In this document: positions 9,004-15,615 of the stretch, in pieces
Layout of the letters: the number at the start of each line of letters is the position of its first letter
Position numbering within the stretch: the stretch's first letter is position 1
Virus record (IMG/VR): IMGVR_UViG_3300042887_003907
Location: 1 to 23,540 of that record
DNA from: a virus
Strand: one strand, 5' to 3'
DNA length: 23,540 bases
Notes under the pieces: model-generated
What the model was told of the DNA's origin: nothing
Databases searched by the model: none
The model's input: the letters and a program-made list of their open reading frames with translations, nothing else
Program-made: the position numbers and the translations under genes

Positions 9004-9918
9004 TCATCTTTTTGCCGTCGGAGGACGAGCAATCTTAGCTGGTCCACCACCTTTGGAAGCAGCTTCATTTGCCTCTTTTTCCGCCTTTTTGGCATCAACA
9101 AGCTTTTTTATATAAAAACTGCGTAAGTTGGTAGGCATATTATATACACCTTCTTGCGTAAATGCTCCATTGCTATAATAACAAAGGTCAAATATTTCAG
9201 AATGTATAGCAAGTTTACTCTCTGGTCCTATACCAAATATTTCCGTATTTATATCCATTTTTGACTTTTTTACTGCTTTACAAGATGGACAGTTGGTGTG
9301 CATACCTGTTTGATATCCCGGCGTGTTTTTTTCAAAAAATGTTCTAAATGCGCTGCTGTCGCTGGCTGGCAGTACATTATTGTAAAAACTATCAATATCT
9401 TCTATACCATCTATAGATAATGTTATACTCTTAGCAAACGCCAACCATCCATATTCTTCATAAATGTTATATTCTTTTACATTAGGAAGTTTATAGTATA
9501 CTGTTTTGTTGGCTTTGGCAAACTTGTGTTCAAGCTTGTTTAAGCCACGGGTATATCTTAAAAAATAAAATGGCTTGGATCGAAAGCCAAATGACATATC
9601 AAACTCAAAATCGGCTTCACAATCGTCGCAGCGAGCTTTAAGTTTTGCTCCAGCCCCATAATTTGCTATTCTAAGATTGAGAAGTATAGATTCTTTATCA
9701 CAATTTAACAAAGTGTCATAATCTAGTTCACCATCCACCATACTGGTTAAAAACTCTTTTTCGAGGAGCTTACGTTTAATCAAATTTACGTTACCCAACA
9801 ATTCTTCGTGTTGAGCAGTAATAGGATATATTCTTATTTTACCAGAAGATAGCGGATGATCTATAGGATAAAAATATCCTTCAGACACAAGGTCAATTAT
9901 CTCTGATTGTAACTTCAC
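9004..9918 (-). CDS. gp26-like baseplate hub assembly protein, second paralogue (304 aa)
   Basis: The protein resembles its upstream neighbour over most of its length: GYFYPIDHPLSSGKI here against GHFYPANHPLSGGTI there, then ITAQHEELL against VTAKHEDIL. It carries two CxxC pairs, at residues 97-100 and 210-213, which could form one zinc site. This is the pattern of the T4 gp26 family, which takes part in hub assembly. The start is a GTG at 9916-9918 overlapping the neighbour's stop as GTGA; starting there also aligns the two N-termini. The frame is open 25 residues further upstream to an ATG at 9993, but that extension does not match the paralogue. The C-terminus is Lys/Ala/Pro-rich (KIARPPTAKR). 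It is probably translationally coupled. Confidence 0.72.
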   Translation of the reverse strand: MKLQSEIIDLVSEGYFYPIDHPLSSGKIRIYPITAQHEELLGNVNLIKRKLLEKEFLTSMVDGELDYDTLLNCDKESILLNLRIANYGAGAKLKARCDDCEADFEFDMSFGFRSKPFYFLRYTRGLNKLEHKFAKANKTVYYKLPNVKEYNIYEEYGWLAFAKSITLSIDGIEDIDSFYNNVLPASDSSAFRTFFEKNTPGYQTGMHTNCPSCKAVKKSKMDINTEIFGIGPESKLAIHSEIFDLCYYSNGAFTQEGVYNMPTNLRSFYIKKLVDAKKAEKEANEAASKGGGPAKIARPPTAKR

Positions 9919-10754
9919 ACATCTCTGTCGGACAGATTTGGCCAGAAGAAGTTTGCTCCGAGAGGAATGCTCATCTTGGTTTGATGACCGCACTTTGGGC
10001 AGTTAAAATTAAAAGTCATGTCTAAATCGGGAGTTACTTCTCTTACGTGCTTTCTGAATGCAAGGCTATCTTTTGCCGCCATTTGATTGTCTACGTAATT
10101 TTTAATTTTTGCACGATCTGTTTCGCCATCAATCGATTTGATTGTATATTTAAGTCTAGTTGTGACTTCTGGCGCAGATGCGTTTGTTCCAAGTTTTGCC
10201 AACGCTTTTAATTCTTGATCTATATCGTTTTCATCCTTGTGCGTCAATAGACTCCAAATTACTGGCTTTTTTGAATTTGGTAGAGTAAAACTAAACTTAT
10301 TTTCTCCTTTTGCGTAATTTTCAAACGCAAATTCTTTTGGTTTAATATTTGATAAATCAATCTGTATCAGCGATTCTTCGCCGCATTCTGGGCACTTTAT
10401 TTTTGTGGCATAGTCTTCTCCATATGCATTCTTTCTTGATTCAACAAATAACGCATTTTTGTCACCAATCAACACGTCATTCAATGTTACATTGGGAGTA
10501 GCAATAAGTGCCTTCAAAAATTCATCAAGAACAATACCCTTTTTAAGAAGATTGCTGTTGCTTAAGATATCTTCGTGTTTGGCAGTTACGTGATACAGCT
10601 CGATGGTTCCACCGGAAAGTGGATGATTAGCTGGATAAAAGTGTCCTCTTGATGGTAGTTTGACACTAATAGTAGGAACAGATTGCTTAACTGCTTCGGT
10701 ATTTGCGACACTGGATGTTGCCTGCTTTGTAACGGGTATTGTATTATTTTCCAT
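9915..10754 (-). CDS. gp26-like baseplate hub assembly protein, first paralogue (279 aa)
   Basis: After a polar leader of about 25 residues comes the family core: ISVKLPSRGHFYPANHP, HVTAKHEDILSNSNLL, then CPEC at 121-124 and CPKC at 252-255, likely paired in one zinc ribbon. Proteins of this type in T4-like phages are called gp26-like baseplate hub assembly factors and usually sit next to the tape measure, as here. The gene begins after a terminator, so it probably heads its own transcript with the second paralogue, the tape measure and the baseplate genes. No strong Shine-Dalgarno is visible before the ATG. The family call is from motif memory, not a search. Confidence 0.75.
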   Translation of the reverse strand: MENNTIPVTKQATSSVANTEAVKQSVPTISVKLPSRGHFYPANHPLSGGTIELYHVTAKHEDILSNSNLLKKGIVLDEFLKALIATPNVTLNDVLIGDKNALFVESRKNAYGEDYATKIKCPECGEESLIQIDLSNIKPKEFAFENYAKGENKFSFTLPNSKKPVIWSLLTHKDENDIDQELKALAKLGTNASAPEVTTRLKYTIKSIDGETDRAKIKNYVDNQMAAKDSLAFRKHVREVTPDLDMTFNFNCPKCGHQTKMSIPLGANFFWPNLSDRDV

Positions 10755-10814
10755 ATTTAGTATAACGTTTGTTTATTCATATATATGACTCAAACTTAGT
10801 TTTTTGTATATATA

Positions 10815-10844
10815 AAAAGTTTCTGCCGCTAAAAAGCGGCAGAA
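10815..10844 (-). terminator. Rho-independent terminator after the 327-aa gene
   Basis: A perfect 10-bp stem (TTCTGCCGCT at 10821-10830 with its complement at 10835-10844) and an AAAA loop on the plus strand. On the minus strand the stem is followed by ACTTTTTATA, the expected U-tract. The plus-strand side has no T-run, so it terminates leftward transcription. Confidence 0.85.
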
Positions 10845-10853
10845 CATTGAGGT

Positions 10854-10861
10854 TATTTATA
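10854..10861 (-). promoter_or_regulatory. TATAAATA (T4 late promoter consensus) between a stop codon and a terminator
   Basis: The minus strand reads TATAAATA, the T4 late promoter -10 sequence, in the short gap between the 327-aa gene and the terminator. A transcript started here would meet the hairpin almost at once. The sequence is AT-rich, so chance is a fair explanation. Confidence 0.2.
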
Positions 10862-10869
10862 TATTTTAA

Positions 10870-11853
10870 TTATTTTAATCCTTTTTTCTTCAACAGATAT
10901 TGACGTAGCCGGTTCATCTTTGCTTGTTTGTCAGCTTTTTCAGATGCAGCAAGATTTGCGATATCTGGTTCGGATGTATCTGTTTCTGTTCCTGCGTCCG
11001 CTTTTGCTTTTTCTATTGCGGTCTGAATTACCTTAGCATCCATACTTAGCGGAGTTTCTTCGCTATTTTTTTCAGCAATAGCGTCAATAACTTCCTGCTC
11101 TGTTGCATTTGGATTATACTTTACAAATTCCGCGACGGCTTCTTCTGTTCTGGCAATTTCAGCCTGTGATCCTGTTCCAGTTGATACAACCGGAGATGTT
11201 TTTGGACGACCCAGATTTGGATTGGTTCCTGTTTTTTGATATGAACCTTTTGGAGCCTCTGTTGGTGTGCCATCTGGTATTGTCTTGTGTCCTTTAACGG
11301 CCCACCCTGTTGGCGAGTTTGGATCTTCTACTTTAAACTTGTTACCAACCGCACCTTTTACGCGAGCCATTTCGTCAATTTCTTCACGTATCATTGACAG
11401 TATTTCTTCCTTGATACTTCCAACTTTTTGTGGGTTGGATGGCTTCTTAACTACAGGAAGTTTCTTGCCTTCTTCTTTTTCTTTTGGCTCTGATGTCGGG
11501 GTCAATGACTTTGAGTCGGCTACGTTTTCGGTATGATCTGTTGACTCCTTTGCTTTCTTGAAACCAGACAATCCTTTTGTTTCATCCAGTTTTGAGTTTT
11601 TAACGGTAATCACTTCTTCTGCGATTACTTTTAGTAGTTCTTTTAGTTCTGATTTTTTCATAGTGTTTTCTTTGAGGTTAATTCTTCTGGCATAATCTTC
11701 TGCCGCTTTTGTTGATGCATCTATTATGTTCTTGATATATTGTTCTCTCTTTTTTGGATCACGTTCTTTCAAGAATATATCATCATACGCAAGATCGGTC
11801 AAACTAGCTTCTAGTTGACCTATCTTAAAAAGATATTTTGGTGAATTGTCCAT
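10870..11853 (-). CDS. Unidentified modular phage protein with internal leader-type helices (327 aa)
   Basis: I do not recognise a family. The chain is highly charged and probably largely unfolded between short helices. Residues 65-82 (MKKSELKELLKVIAEEVI) match the N-terminal helix of three neighbouring proteins, but lie internally here after a 64-residue N-terminal segment. Residues 147-164 (IKEEILSMIREEIDEMAR) are a second similar helix. A small module follows at about 172-215 (PTGWAVKGHK, then GTNPNLGRP), then a Thr/Glu/Ala-rich tail and a basic C-terminal helix (KMNRLRQYLLKKKGLK). The gene starts 1 base after the preceding stop and is followed by a terminator, so it is last in its operon. 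A head-associated role is possible by analogy with its neighbours; there is no enzymatic motif. Confidence 0.65.
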   Translation of the reverse strand: MDNSPKYLFKIGQLEASLTDLAYDDIFLKERDPKKREQYIKNIIDASTKAAEDYARRINLKENTMKKSELKELLKVIAEEVITVKNSKLDETKGLSGFKKAKESTDHTENVADSKSLTPTSEPKEKEEGKKLPVVKKPSNPQKVGSIKEEILSMIREEIDEMARVKGAVGNKFKVEDPNSPTGWAVKGHKTIPDGTPTEAPKGSYQKTGTNPNLGRPKTSPVVSTGTGSQAEIARTEEAVAEFVKYNPNATEQEVIDAIAEKNSEETPLSMDAKVIQTAIEKAKADAGTETDTSEPDIANLAASEKADKQAKMNRLRQYLLKKKGLK

Positions 11854-11854
11854 A

Positions 11855-13645
11855 TTACCACTTTCTGCAACTCCAGTAACGTGCTTTTGTACGTGGTCCT
11901 GGATTAGCGCAATTATGACGTGCTCTAAAACTTTTCCTTCTCTTTGGATTACTCTTCTTGATACGCATCTTTTTATCGCCGAAGTTTACCTTCTTTACTT
12001 TACCGGTTGTTGGATTACGAACAAAAACTTTGAACTTTTTTACATCGCCCCTCATTGGTTTTCCAAGTTTTACCTTGCGACCACGATATTCTGCTTCTGT
12101 CAAGTTTTCTTTAGCATCGGCATTAATATCTCCATAAATCTCATAAAACTCATCGCCTTCGCAAGTATGCTCTTCACCTTCTGGAACCATTTCCCAGTTG
12201 GTCTTGCGATAGCATTCTTCATAAGCCTCGTTGGTACCTTCTTCCATGGCAGCTTCATAACATTCCCAACATTCATCTTGCATCTGGTTCTGTTCGTTAT
12301 ACATCTCTTCTACCATTTCTCTGATTATATTCTTCAGTTGTTCTTCTTTCATAAGGGTTTCCTCGTTCTTTTTTCTGCCTTGGCAATGTGCTTTTTGACT
12401 GAATCCTTTTGGATGACTACAATCAATGCTACGCTTGTATTTTTTGCTCCATTTTTCATCAAGTTCTTCAACGCCTTCTGATTTGTTGCCCCAGTTCTTT
12501 GCTCCTTTTTTACGGCATTTTACTAATGCACCAGAAGCATATGCACTTGGCCACACTTTATAGCGCGATTTAACTTTATAATAACAAGCATCTTTCTTTT
12601 CGTTCATCAATAGTTCTGACACAAGTTCTCCACCACAAATAGGGCACATATGATTTTCATTTACATTATCCATAGTAAATTCCTCTGTTTCTGCTATATT
12701 TTGTTTTTCTAAATGGTTTTTAACTTTCATCAACTCTGCTTGATTTAAATCGTCCAAATGTTCTTTACCCGTCAACTCTTTTGTAAGTTCAAGAAAGCTT
12801 GGCTCGTTGTCCCACTCAATACCTAAGTCGTCTGCAAGTTTATGTATGGTTTCTGGTGTTATAGATTCGCTCAATTCTTTTTTCAACGATTGCAACAAAG
12901 CACGAGCTACAACACGATCCTTTTCTTTTTCGGCATCGCTTAGTTGGTTGTAGTCAATATTCATCAATTTTTTTCTTTGTTGTATCTTATTATCCAGTTT
13001 ACCAGACTGGCGTAGTTTTTCAGTATCATCAAATTGATCCGGATTTTCAACAAACTTTTTTGCCGTGACATTCCATCCTTTGTGAATAGCATTCGCAATT
13101 TTTTCGATGTCAGTGACGCCCATATCAATTACTTCTTTAGCATATGTTGCAGACATTACATTAGCCTGCCAACCAAAAGTATTACCCGTCGTGCTGCGAC
13201 CATATCCATATGCTTGATCCAGTGCTTCATCGCTAATGGTTGCCAGTTGTTCAATAGAGAAATTGGAAGATTCTGTTATAGATTCCTCTGTTTTCTTTTT
13301 ACAACTACCTGGTGCACCAGCAGGCACACCACGTACTCGTGAGTATCCCTTCCAGCACTTTAGTTCATCCATCTTATCAGCCTCGGTTTTTACATTTTTT
13401 GCTTTGCCGCTACGATCTGGATTTGGGTCTTCACGTCTCTTTCTGCGTGCAGCAGTTGCTCTACCTTTCTTTCCCATCGCTTGTGCAGACTTTAGTGGAC
13501 GACACTTTGGTTTACCTTCGCTTGATTTTTCTCTGGCACATTGACCACGTATCTTACCGTCTGGACCAAATCTTACCCATTTCTCTTTAAACCATTTATG
13601 CAGGTTCTCTTCAATCTCTAGAAGTTGTTTCTCAACATCGTCCAT
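11855..13645 (-). CDS. Multi-module Cys/Lys-rich protein with a RyR-like domain (596 aa)
   Basis: A mosaic of short basic, cysteine-containing modules joined by acidic linkers. In order: KWVRFGPDGKIRG with two Cys (about 18-85, very Lys/Arg-rich); CWKGYSRVRG to SCKKK (97-118); a RyR-like region (about 178-255, ANAIHKGW then LSDAEKEKDRVVARALL); CPIC (334-337) leading into YKVWPSAYASGALVKCRKKG (362-381); KYKRSIDCSHPKGF to HCQGRKK (402-426); an internal leader-type helix from Met432 (MKEEQLKNIIREMVEEM); a Cys/Glu-rich stretch (455-500); and a basic end module (521-596, FVRNPTTGKVKKVNFGD to ARYWSCRKW). I recall these modules from uncharacterised phage proteins, shuffled between genes. Strong basicity suggests nucleic-acid contact, for example as an internal head protein, but this is inference. 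The operon position is tight (6-base and 1-base gaps). Confidence 0.7.
   Translation of the reverse strand: MDDVEKQLLEIEENLHKWFKEKWVRFGPDGKIRGQCAREKSSEGKPKCRPLKSAQAMGKKGRATAARRKRREDPNPDRSGKAKNVKTEADKMDELKCWKGYSRVRGVPAGAPGSCKKKTEESITESSNFSIEQLATISDEALDQAYGYGRSTTGNTFGWQANVMSATYAKEVIDMGVTDIEKIANAIHKGWNVTAKKFVENPDQFDDTEKLRQSGKLDNKIQQRKKLMNIDYNQLSDAEKEKDRVVARALLQSLKKELSESITPETIHKLADDLGIEWDNEPSFLELTKELTGKEHLDDLNQAELMKVKNHLEKQNIAETEEFTMDNVNENHMCPICGGELVSELLMNEKKDACYYKVKSRYKVWPSAYASGALVKCRKKGAKNWGNKSEGVEELDEKWSKKYKRSIDCSHPKGFSQKAHCQGRKKNEETLMKEEQLKNIIREMVEEMYNEQNQMQDECWECYEAAMEEGTNEAYEECYRKTNWEMVPEGEEHTCEGDEFYEIYGDINADAKENLTEAEYRGRKVKLGKPMRGDVKKFKVFVRNPTTGKVKKVNFGDKKMRIKKSNPKRRKSFRARHNCANPGPRTKARYWSCRKW
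12350..12364 (-). promoter_or_regulatory. Internal ribosome binding site and ATG inside the 596-aa gene
   Basis: GAGGA (12360-12364 on the minus strand) lies 7 bases before the in-frame ATG at 12350-12352, which opens the leader-type helix MKEEQLKNIIRE. Initiation here would make a separate 165-residue C-terminal protein. The same bases encode Glu-Glu, so the match may be incidental. Confidence 0.35.
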
Positions 13646-13651
13646 AATATA

Positions 13652-14215
13652 TCAAGCTCTATCTTGTATAGACTGTTGTTTACGAATGACATCCGACTGC
13701 TGTTTTTGCAACTTTGCTTTTGTGCGTTCTGCTCTTTGTATCTTTGGCTGAATAGTTTGTTGTAACTTAGCCATATCACCTTCTACTTTTTTAATATTAG
13801 CAGTTAGTTTGTCACTCTGAGCTTTTAGATTCGCTAGTTCTTTTTTATCCGCGTCAGTCAATCCAGTTTCAGCAGCAGATGAATCGAGTGTGGTATCAAG
13901 TTCATTAAGATCTTTTTCGTATATTTCGTTCATCATATTGACTGCGAGATTGAATACACTACTTTGCTTCATAAAGTATACCGCCGCATTCCAGTCTTCG
14001 GCTTTAATTCTCTTCTTCAACTCGTCGGCGTATCCGTCAAGTTTTTTTTGCCAATAACTTTTTGGCATATTACCATAACCTATTAACTGAAGGTGTGGAT
14101 CGTTGGTGTCTTTTCCGGAAATAATATATCCATACTTTGACGCATCACCGTTGGTTTCCGCCAGTTTATGAGCAACCACATTTTGAATTACTTCTTTGAG
14201 TGTAGACTTATTCAT
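13652..14215 (-). CDS. Leader-helix protein with C-terminal coiled coil (187 aa)
   Basis: I do not recognise the family. Residues 1-20 (MNKSTLKEVIQNVVAHKLAE) form the helix shared with the two preceding genes. Residues 25-65 are an ordered-looking segment (KYGYIISGKDTND, then GNMPKSYWQKKLDGYADEL). Residues 110-185 are a strongly predicted coiled coil of Lys, Gln, Leu and Ala (for example LKAQSDKLTANIKKVEGDM). The start overlaps the preceding stop as TAATG, and GGAAA lies a few bases upstream as a weak Shine-Dalgarno, so translation is probably coupled. There is no membrane segment or catalytic motif. The (I/L)-x-E protease-like site of its neighbours is changed to I-Q-N in this leader. Confidence 0.65.
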   Translation of the reverse strand: MNKSTLKEVIQNVVAHKLAETNGDASKYGYIISGKDTNDPHLQLIGYGNMPKSYWQKKLDGYADELKKRIKAEDWNAAVYFMKQSSVFNLAVNMMNEIYEKDLNELDTTLDSSAAETGLTDADKKELANLKAQSDKLTANIKKVEGDMAKLQQTIQPKIQRAERTKAKLQKQQSDVIRKQQSIQDRA

Positions 14216-14586
14216 TATTTTCCGTGCATTTTTAAGATTGCTTCAGCGGCGTCTTTTGCCTTCTTGGCAAGTTCAACTTCACGCTTTTCTTCTGGATTAT
14301 CCATATCAGTTTCATCGTGATCTTTGCCTTCAAATGCCATCCACATTTCATTTATCTTTTTATTACCATCTTTCTTGGCATAAAAAATCTTCCACATAGT
14401 AGCATATGCTTTACCTTCATCGTCCTTATACTGTTTCAGCAGTTTGTCGTGAAGTTTCTTTGGAAAATCCGGTGGAGCTTTTTCATCTAGTCTCCATTCT
14501 TGTGCTACACCAAGTGGAGCAAAATCATCTTTCATGACTTCTTCAACTACTTCACGTATAATTTTTTTAAGTTCTGATTTATTCAT
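14215..14586 (-). CDS. Leader-helix protein with a small conserved module (123 aa)
   Basis: The N-terminus MNKSELKKIIREVVEEV is the clearest copy of the helix shared across this operon and contains I-R-E, matching the (I/L)-x-E pattern cut by T4 prohead protease. Residues 36-70 (APPDFPKKLHDKLLKQYKDD, then KAYATMWKIFYAK) form a short module I associate with other uncharacterised phage proteins. The rest is charged and ends in a Lys/Ala helix. An AGGA Shine-Dalgarno lies 8 bases before the ATG. The gap to the previous gene is 4 bases and the next gene overlaps by 1 base, so it is a middle gene of the operon. The function of the folded part is unknown. Confidence 0.68.
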   Translation of the reverse strand: MNKSELKKIIREVVEEVMKDDFAPLGVAQEWRLDEKAPPDFPKKLHDKLLKQYKDDEGKAYATMWKIFYAKKDGNKKINEMWMAFEGKDHDETDMDNPEEKREVELAKKAKDAAEAILKMHGK

Positions 14587-14590
14587 AATA

Positions 14591-14821
14591 TTAATCCTGT
14601 TTAGTTGGTTTTATGTTAAACTCTTGTTGTAGCGTTTTTAGTATTTTTTCACGCATATCTTCCGTTTCATCCATATCAGAACCAGACACAGTTATATTAA
14701 TATACAATGTTGGATTAGTTTCTGTTGGTGAAGTTATATATGACGCAGCAGTGCGAGTGTTCTTGGCTTTTGCCTTTTTAACAGCCTCAACTATTATTTT
14801 TCTTAGTTCTGCTTTAGTCAT
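14591..14821 (-). CDS. Small leader-helix protein, first gene of the operon (76 aa)
   Basis: MTKAELRKIIVEAVKKAK is the shared helix, with I-V-E as a possible protease site. The remaining 55 residues suggest a compact alpha/beta unit: a strand (TLYINITVSGSD), then a helix (TEDMREKILKTLQQEF). It is the first gene after a near-consensus sigma70 promoter, with about 80 bases of leader. The ATG has no Shine-Dalgarno but is preceded by an A-rich tract. The family is unknown. Nucleotide similarity to the start of the next gene (ATG-A-x-TAAA-x-CAGAACT) suggests that the two leaders arose by duplication. Confidence 0.6.
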   Translation of the reverse strand: MTKAELRKIIVEAVKKAKAKNTRTAASYITSPTETNPTLYINITVSGSDMDETEDMREKILKTLQQEFNIKPTKQD

Positions 14822-14837
14822 TATTTTTTTAGGTATA

Positions 14838-14847
14838 TATAAATATC
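14838..14847 (-). promoter_or_regulatory. AT-rich element GATATTTATA upstream of the 76-aa gene
   Basis: The minus strand reads GATATTTATA, 16 bases before the ATG. It lies downstream of the sigma70-type promoter of the same operon, so the operon may have two start points, host-type and phage late-type. The function is inferred only from recurrence. Confidence 0.35.
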
Positions 14848-14901
14848 AACTTAACTATAAAAAAGTATATTGAAATGTGTTTTACTCAGGTGATACCCGG
14901 G

Positions 14902-14930
14902 GTTATAGGGGGTAGATCAAAACTTGTCAA
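14902..14930 (-). promoter_or_regulatory. Near-consensus sigma70 promoter for the leader-helix operon
   Basis: On the minus strand TTGACA (14925-14930) is followed by exactly 17 bases and then TATAAC (14902-14907), 11 of 12 matches to the bacterial housekeeping consensus. It lies just past the terminator of the tube gene and about 80 bases before the first gene of the operon. The spacer and downstream flank are unusually GC-rich (ACCCCC, CCCCGGG) for this genome. Confidence 0.7.
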
Positions 14931-14937
14931 GATAAAA

Positions 14938-14969
14938 TAAAAAACCCCCACTTTTTACAGTGAGGGTTT
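14938..14969 (-). terminator. Rho-independent terminator after the tail tube gene
   Basis: An 11-bp stem (14942-14952 with 14959-14969), a 6-base loop, then a T-rich tract (TTTTTTATTTTATC) on the minus strand. One pair is G-U in the minus-strand RNA but C-A in the plus-strand RNA, which supports leftward function. It separates the tube transcript from the next operon. Confidence 0.85.
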
Positions 14970-14991
14970 AGTATAGAACACTATAATAATA

Positions 14992-15486
14992 TTAGAACTG
15001 GAGGATACAGTAATCCATCGTTAAAGTGACATTTATAGCAAGTGATTCTTGAGCACTCCAGTCAAGACCTGCCCCGTTAAAATCAACTTGAGAAGGAAAT
15101 GCTCCTTTAATGTCCCACTTTTCAACAATGTCACCAACAGGACCAAGAACTTGAATCTGAACATCTTTCTTATACATATCGGCATATCCGTTACGACCAG
15201 TCACGGACTCGTGAGCAAGACGCACCCACTCCATCACAGCTTGTGCGCCAGATGGCACAATTGGGTCATATAGAGTGATCTGAATGTCTTGCCATTCACT
15301 CTTACCCTTGAGTTTACGCTTCAAGTTAATATGATCCAATACAATTGTATTGTTATTGATGCTAGGACGAGCCGCCGCCTTGATAAGATAGGCTGGGATG
15401 CCGTCGATGTTCATGATGAATCTGTTTTGAACCTTCGGCTCAAATGCCGTAAAGAATATTTGATTTTGATCTAGTAGCTCTGCCAT
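14992..15486 (-). CDS. Tail tube protein (T4 gp19-like, 164 aa)
   Basis: Length (T4 gp19 is 163 residues) and sequence fit the inner tail tube subunit that stacks as hexamers inside the sheath. The typical order is visible: an N-terminal strand (KVQNRFIMNIDGIPAYLIKA), a loop with ARPSINNNTIVLDHIN, then WQDIQITLYDPIVPSG, a helix (AQAVMEWVRLAH), DVQIQVLGPVGDIVEKWDIK, and closing strands (GAFPSQVDF, then ESLAINVTLTMDYCIL). It has its own terminator and a weak purine-rich ribosome site (AGAAAG) about 8 bases before the ATG. In T4 this gene directly follows the sheath gene; here about 5 kb with two homing endonucleases intervenes. Confidence 0.92.
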   Translation of the reverse strand: MAELLDQNQIFFTAFEPKVQNRFIMNIDGIPAYLIKAAARPSINNNTIVLDHINLKRKLKGKSEWQDIQITLYDPIVPSGAQAVMEWVRLAHESVTGRNGYADMYKKDVQIQVLGPVGDIVEKWDIKGAFPSQVDFNGAGLDWSAQESLAINVTLTMDYCILQF

Positions 15487-15565
15487 AGTATTATCTTTCT
15501 GTTAATTGTTTATACAGGGTGTTTATCACGTATAATAAATAATAACAATAAACAGTATTTTTTAT

Positions 15566-15594
15566 TTGACGTTAAATATATATAATCATAAACT
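15566..15594 (+). promoter_or_regulatory. Candidate promoter for the plus-strand endonuclease
   Basis: TTGACG (15566-15571), a 17-base spacer and TAAACT (15589-15594) lie 21 bases before the ATG. The -35 box is good and the -10 box is weak. It would let the inverted gene be expressed independently of the leftward late transcripts. Confidence 0.4.
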
Positions 15595-15615
15595 GCTTTT
15601 AAACCGAAGAATACT

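Noticed and set aside
11846-12481. A 211-codon plus-strand open frame rich in Phe, Ile and Leu
   Set aside because: It is the antisense of the 596-aa gene; its hydrophobic composition is what complementing Lys/Glu-rich codons produces, and the minus-strand frame has recognisable modules and tight operon spacing.
15566-15586. TTGACG with TATAAT at 15581 as a strong promoter
   Set aside because: The spacer would be only 9 bases; the weaker TAAACT at 17 bases is the only acceptable pairing.
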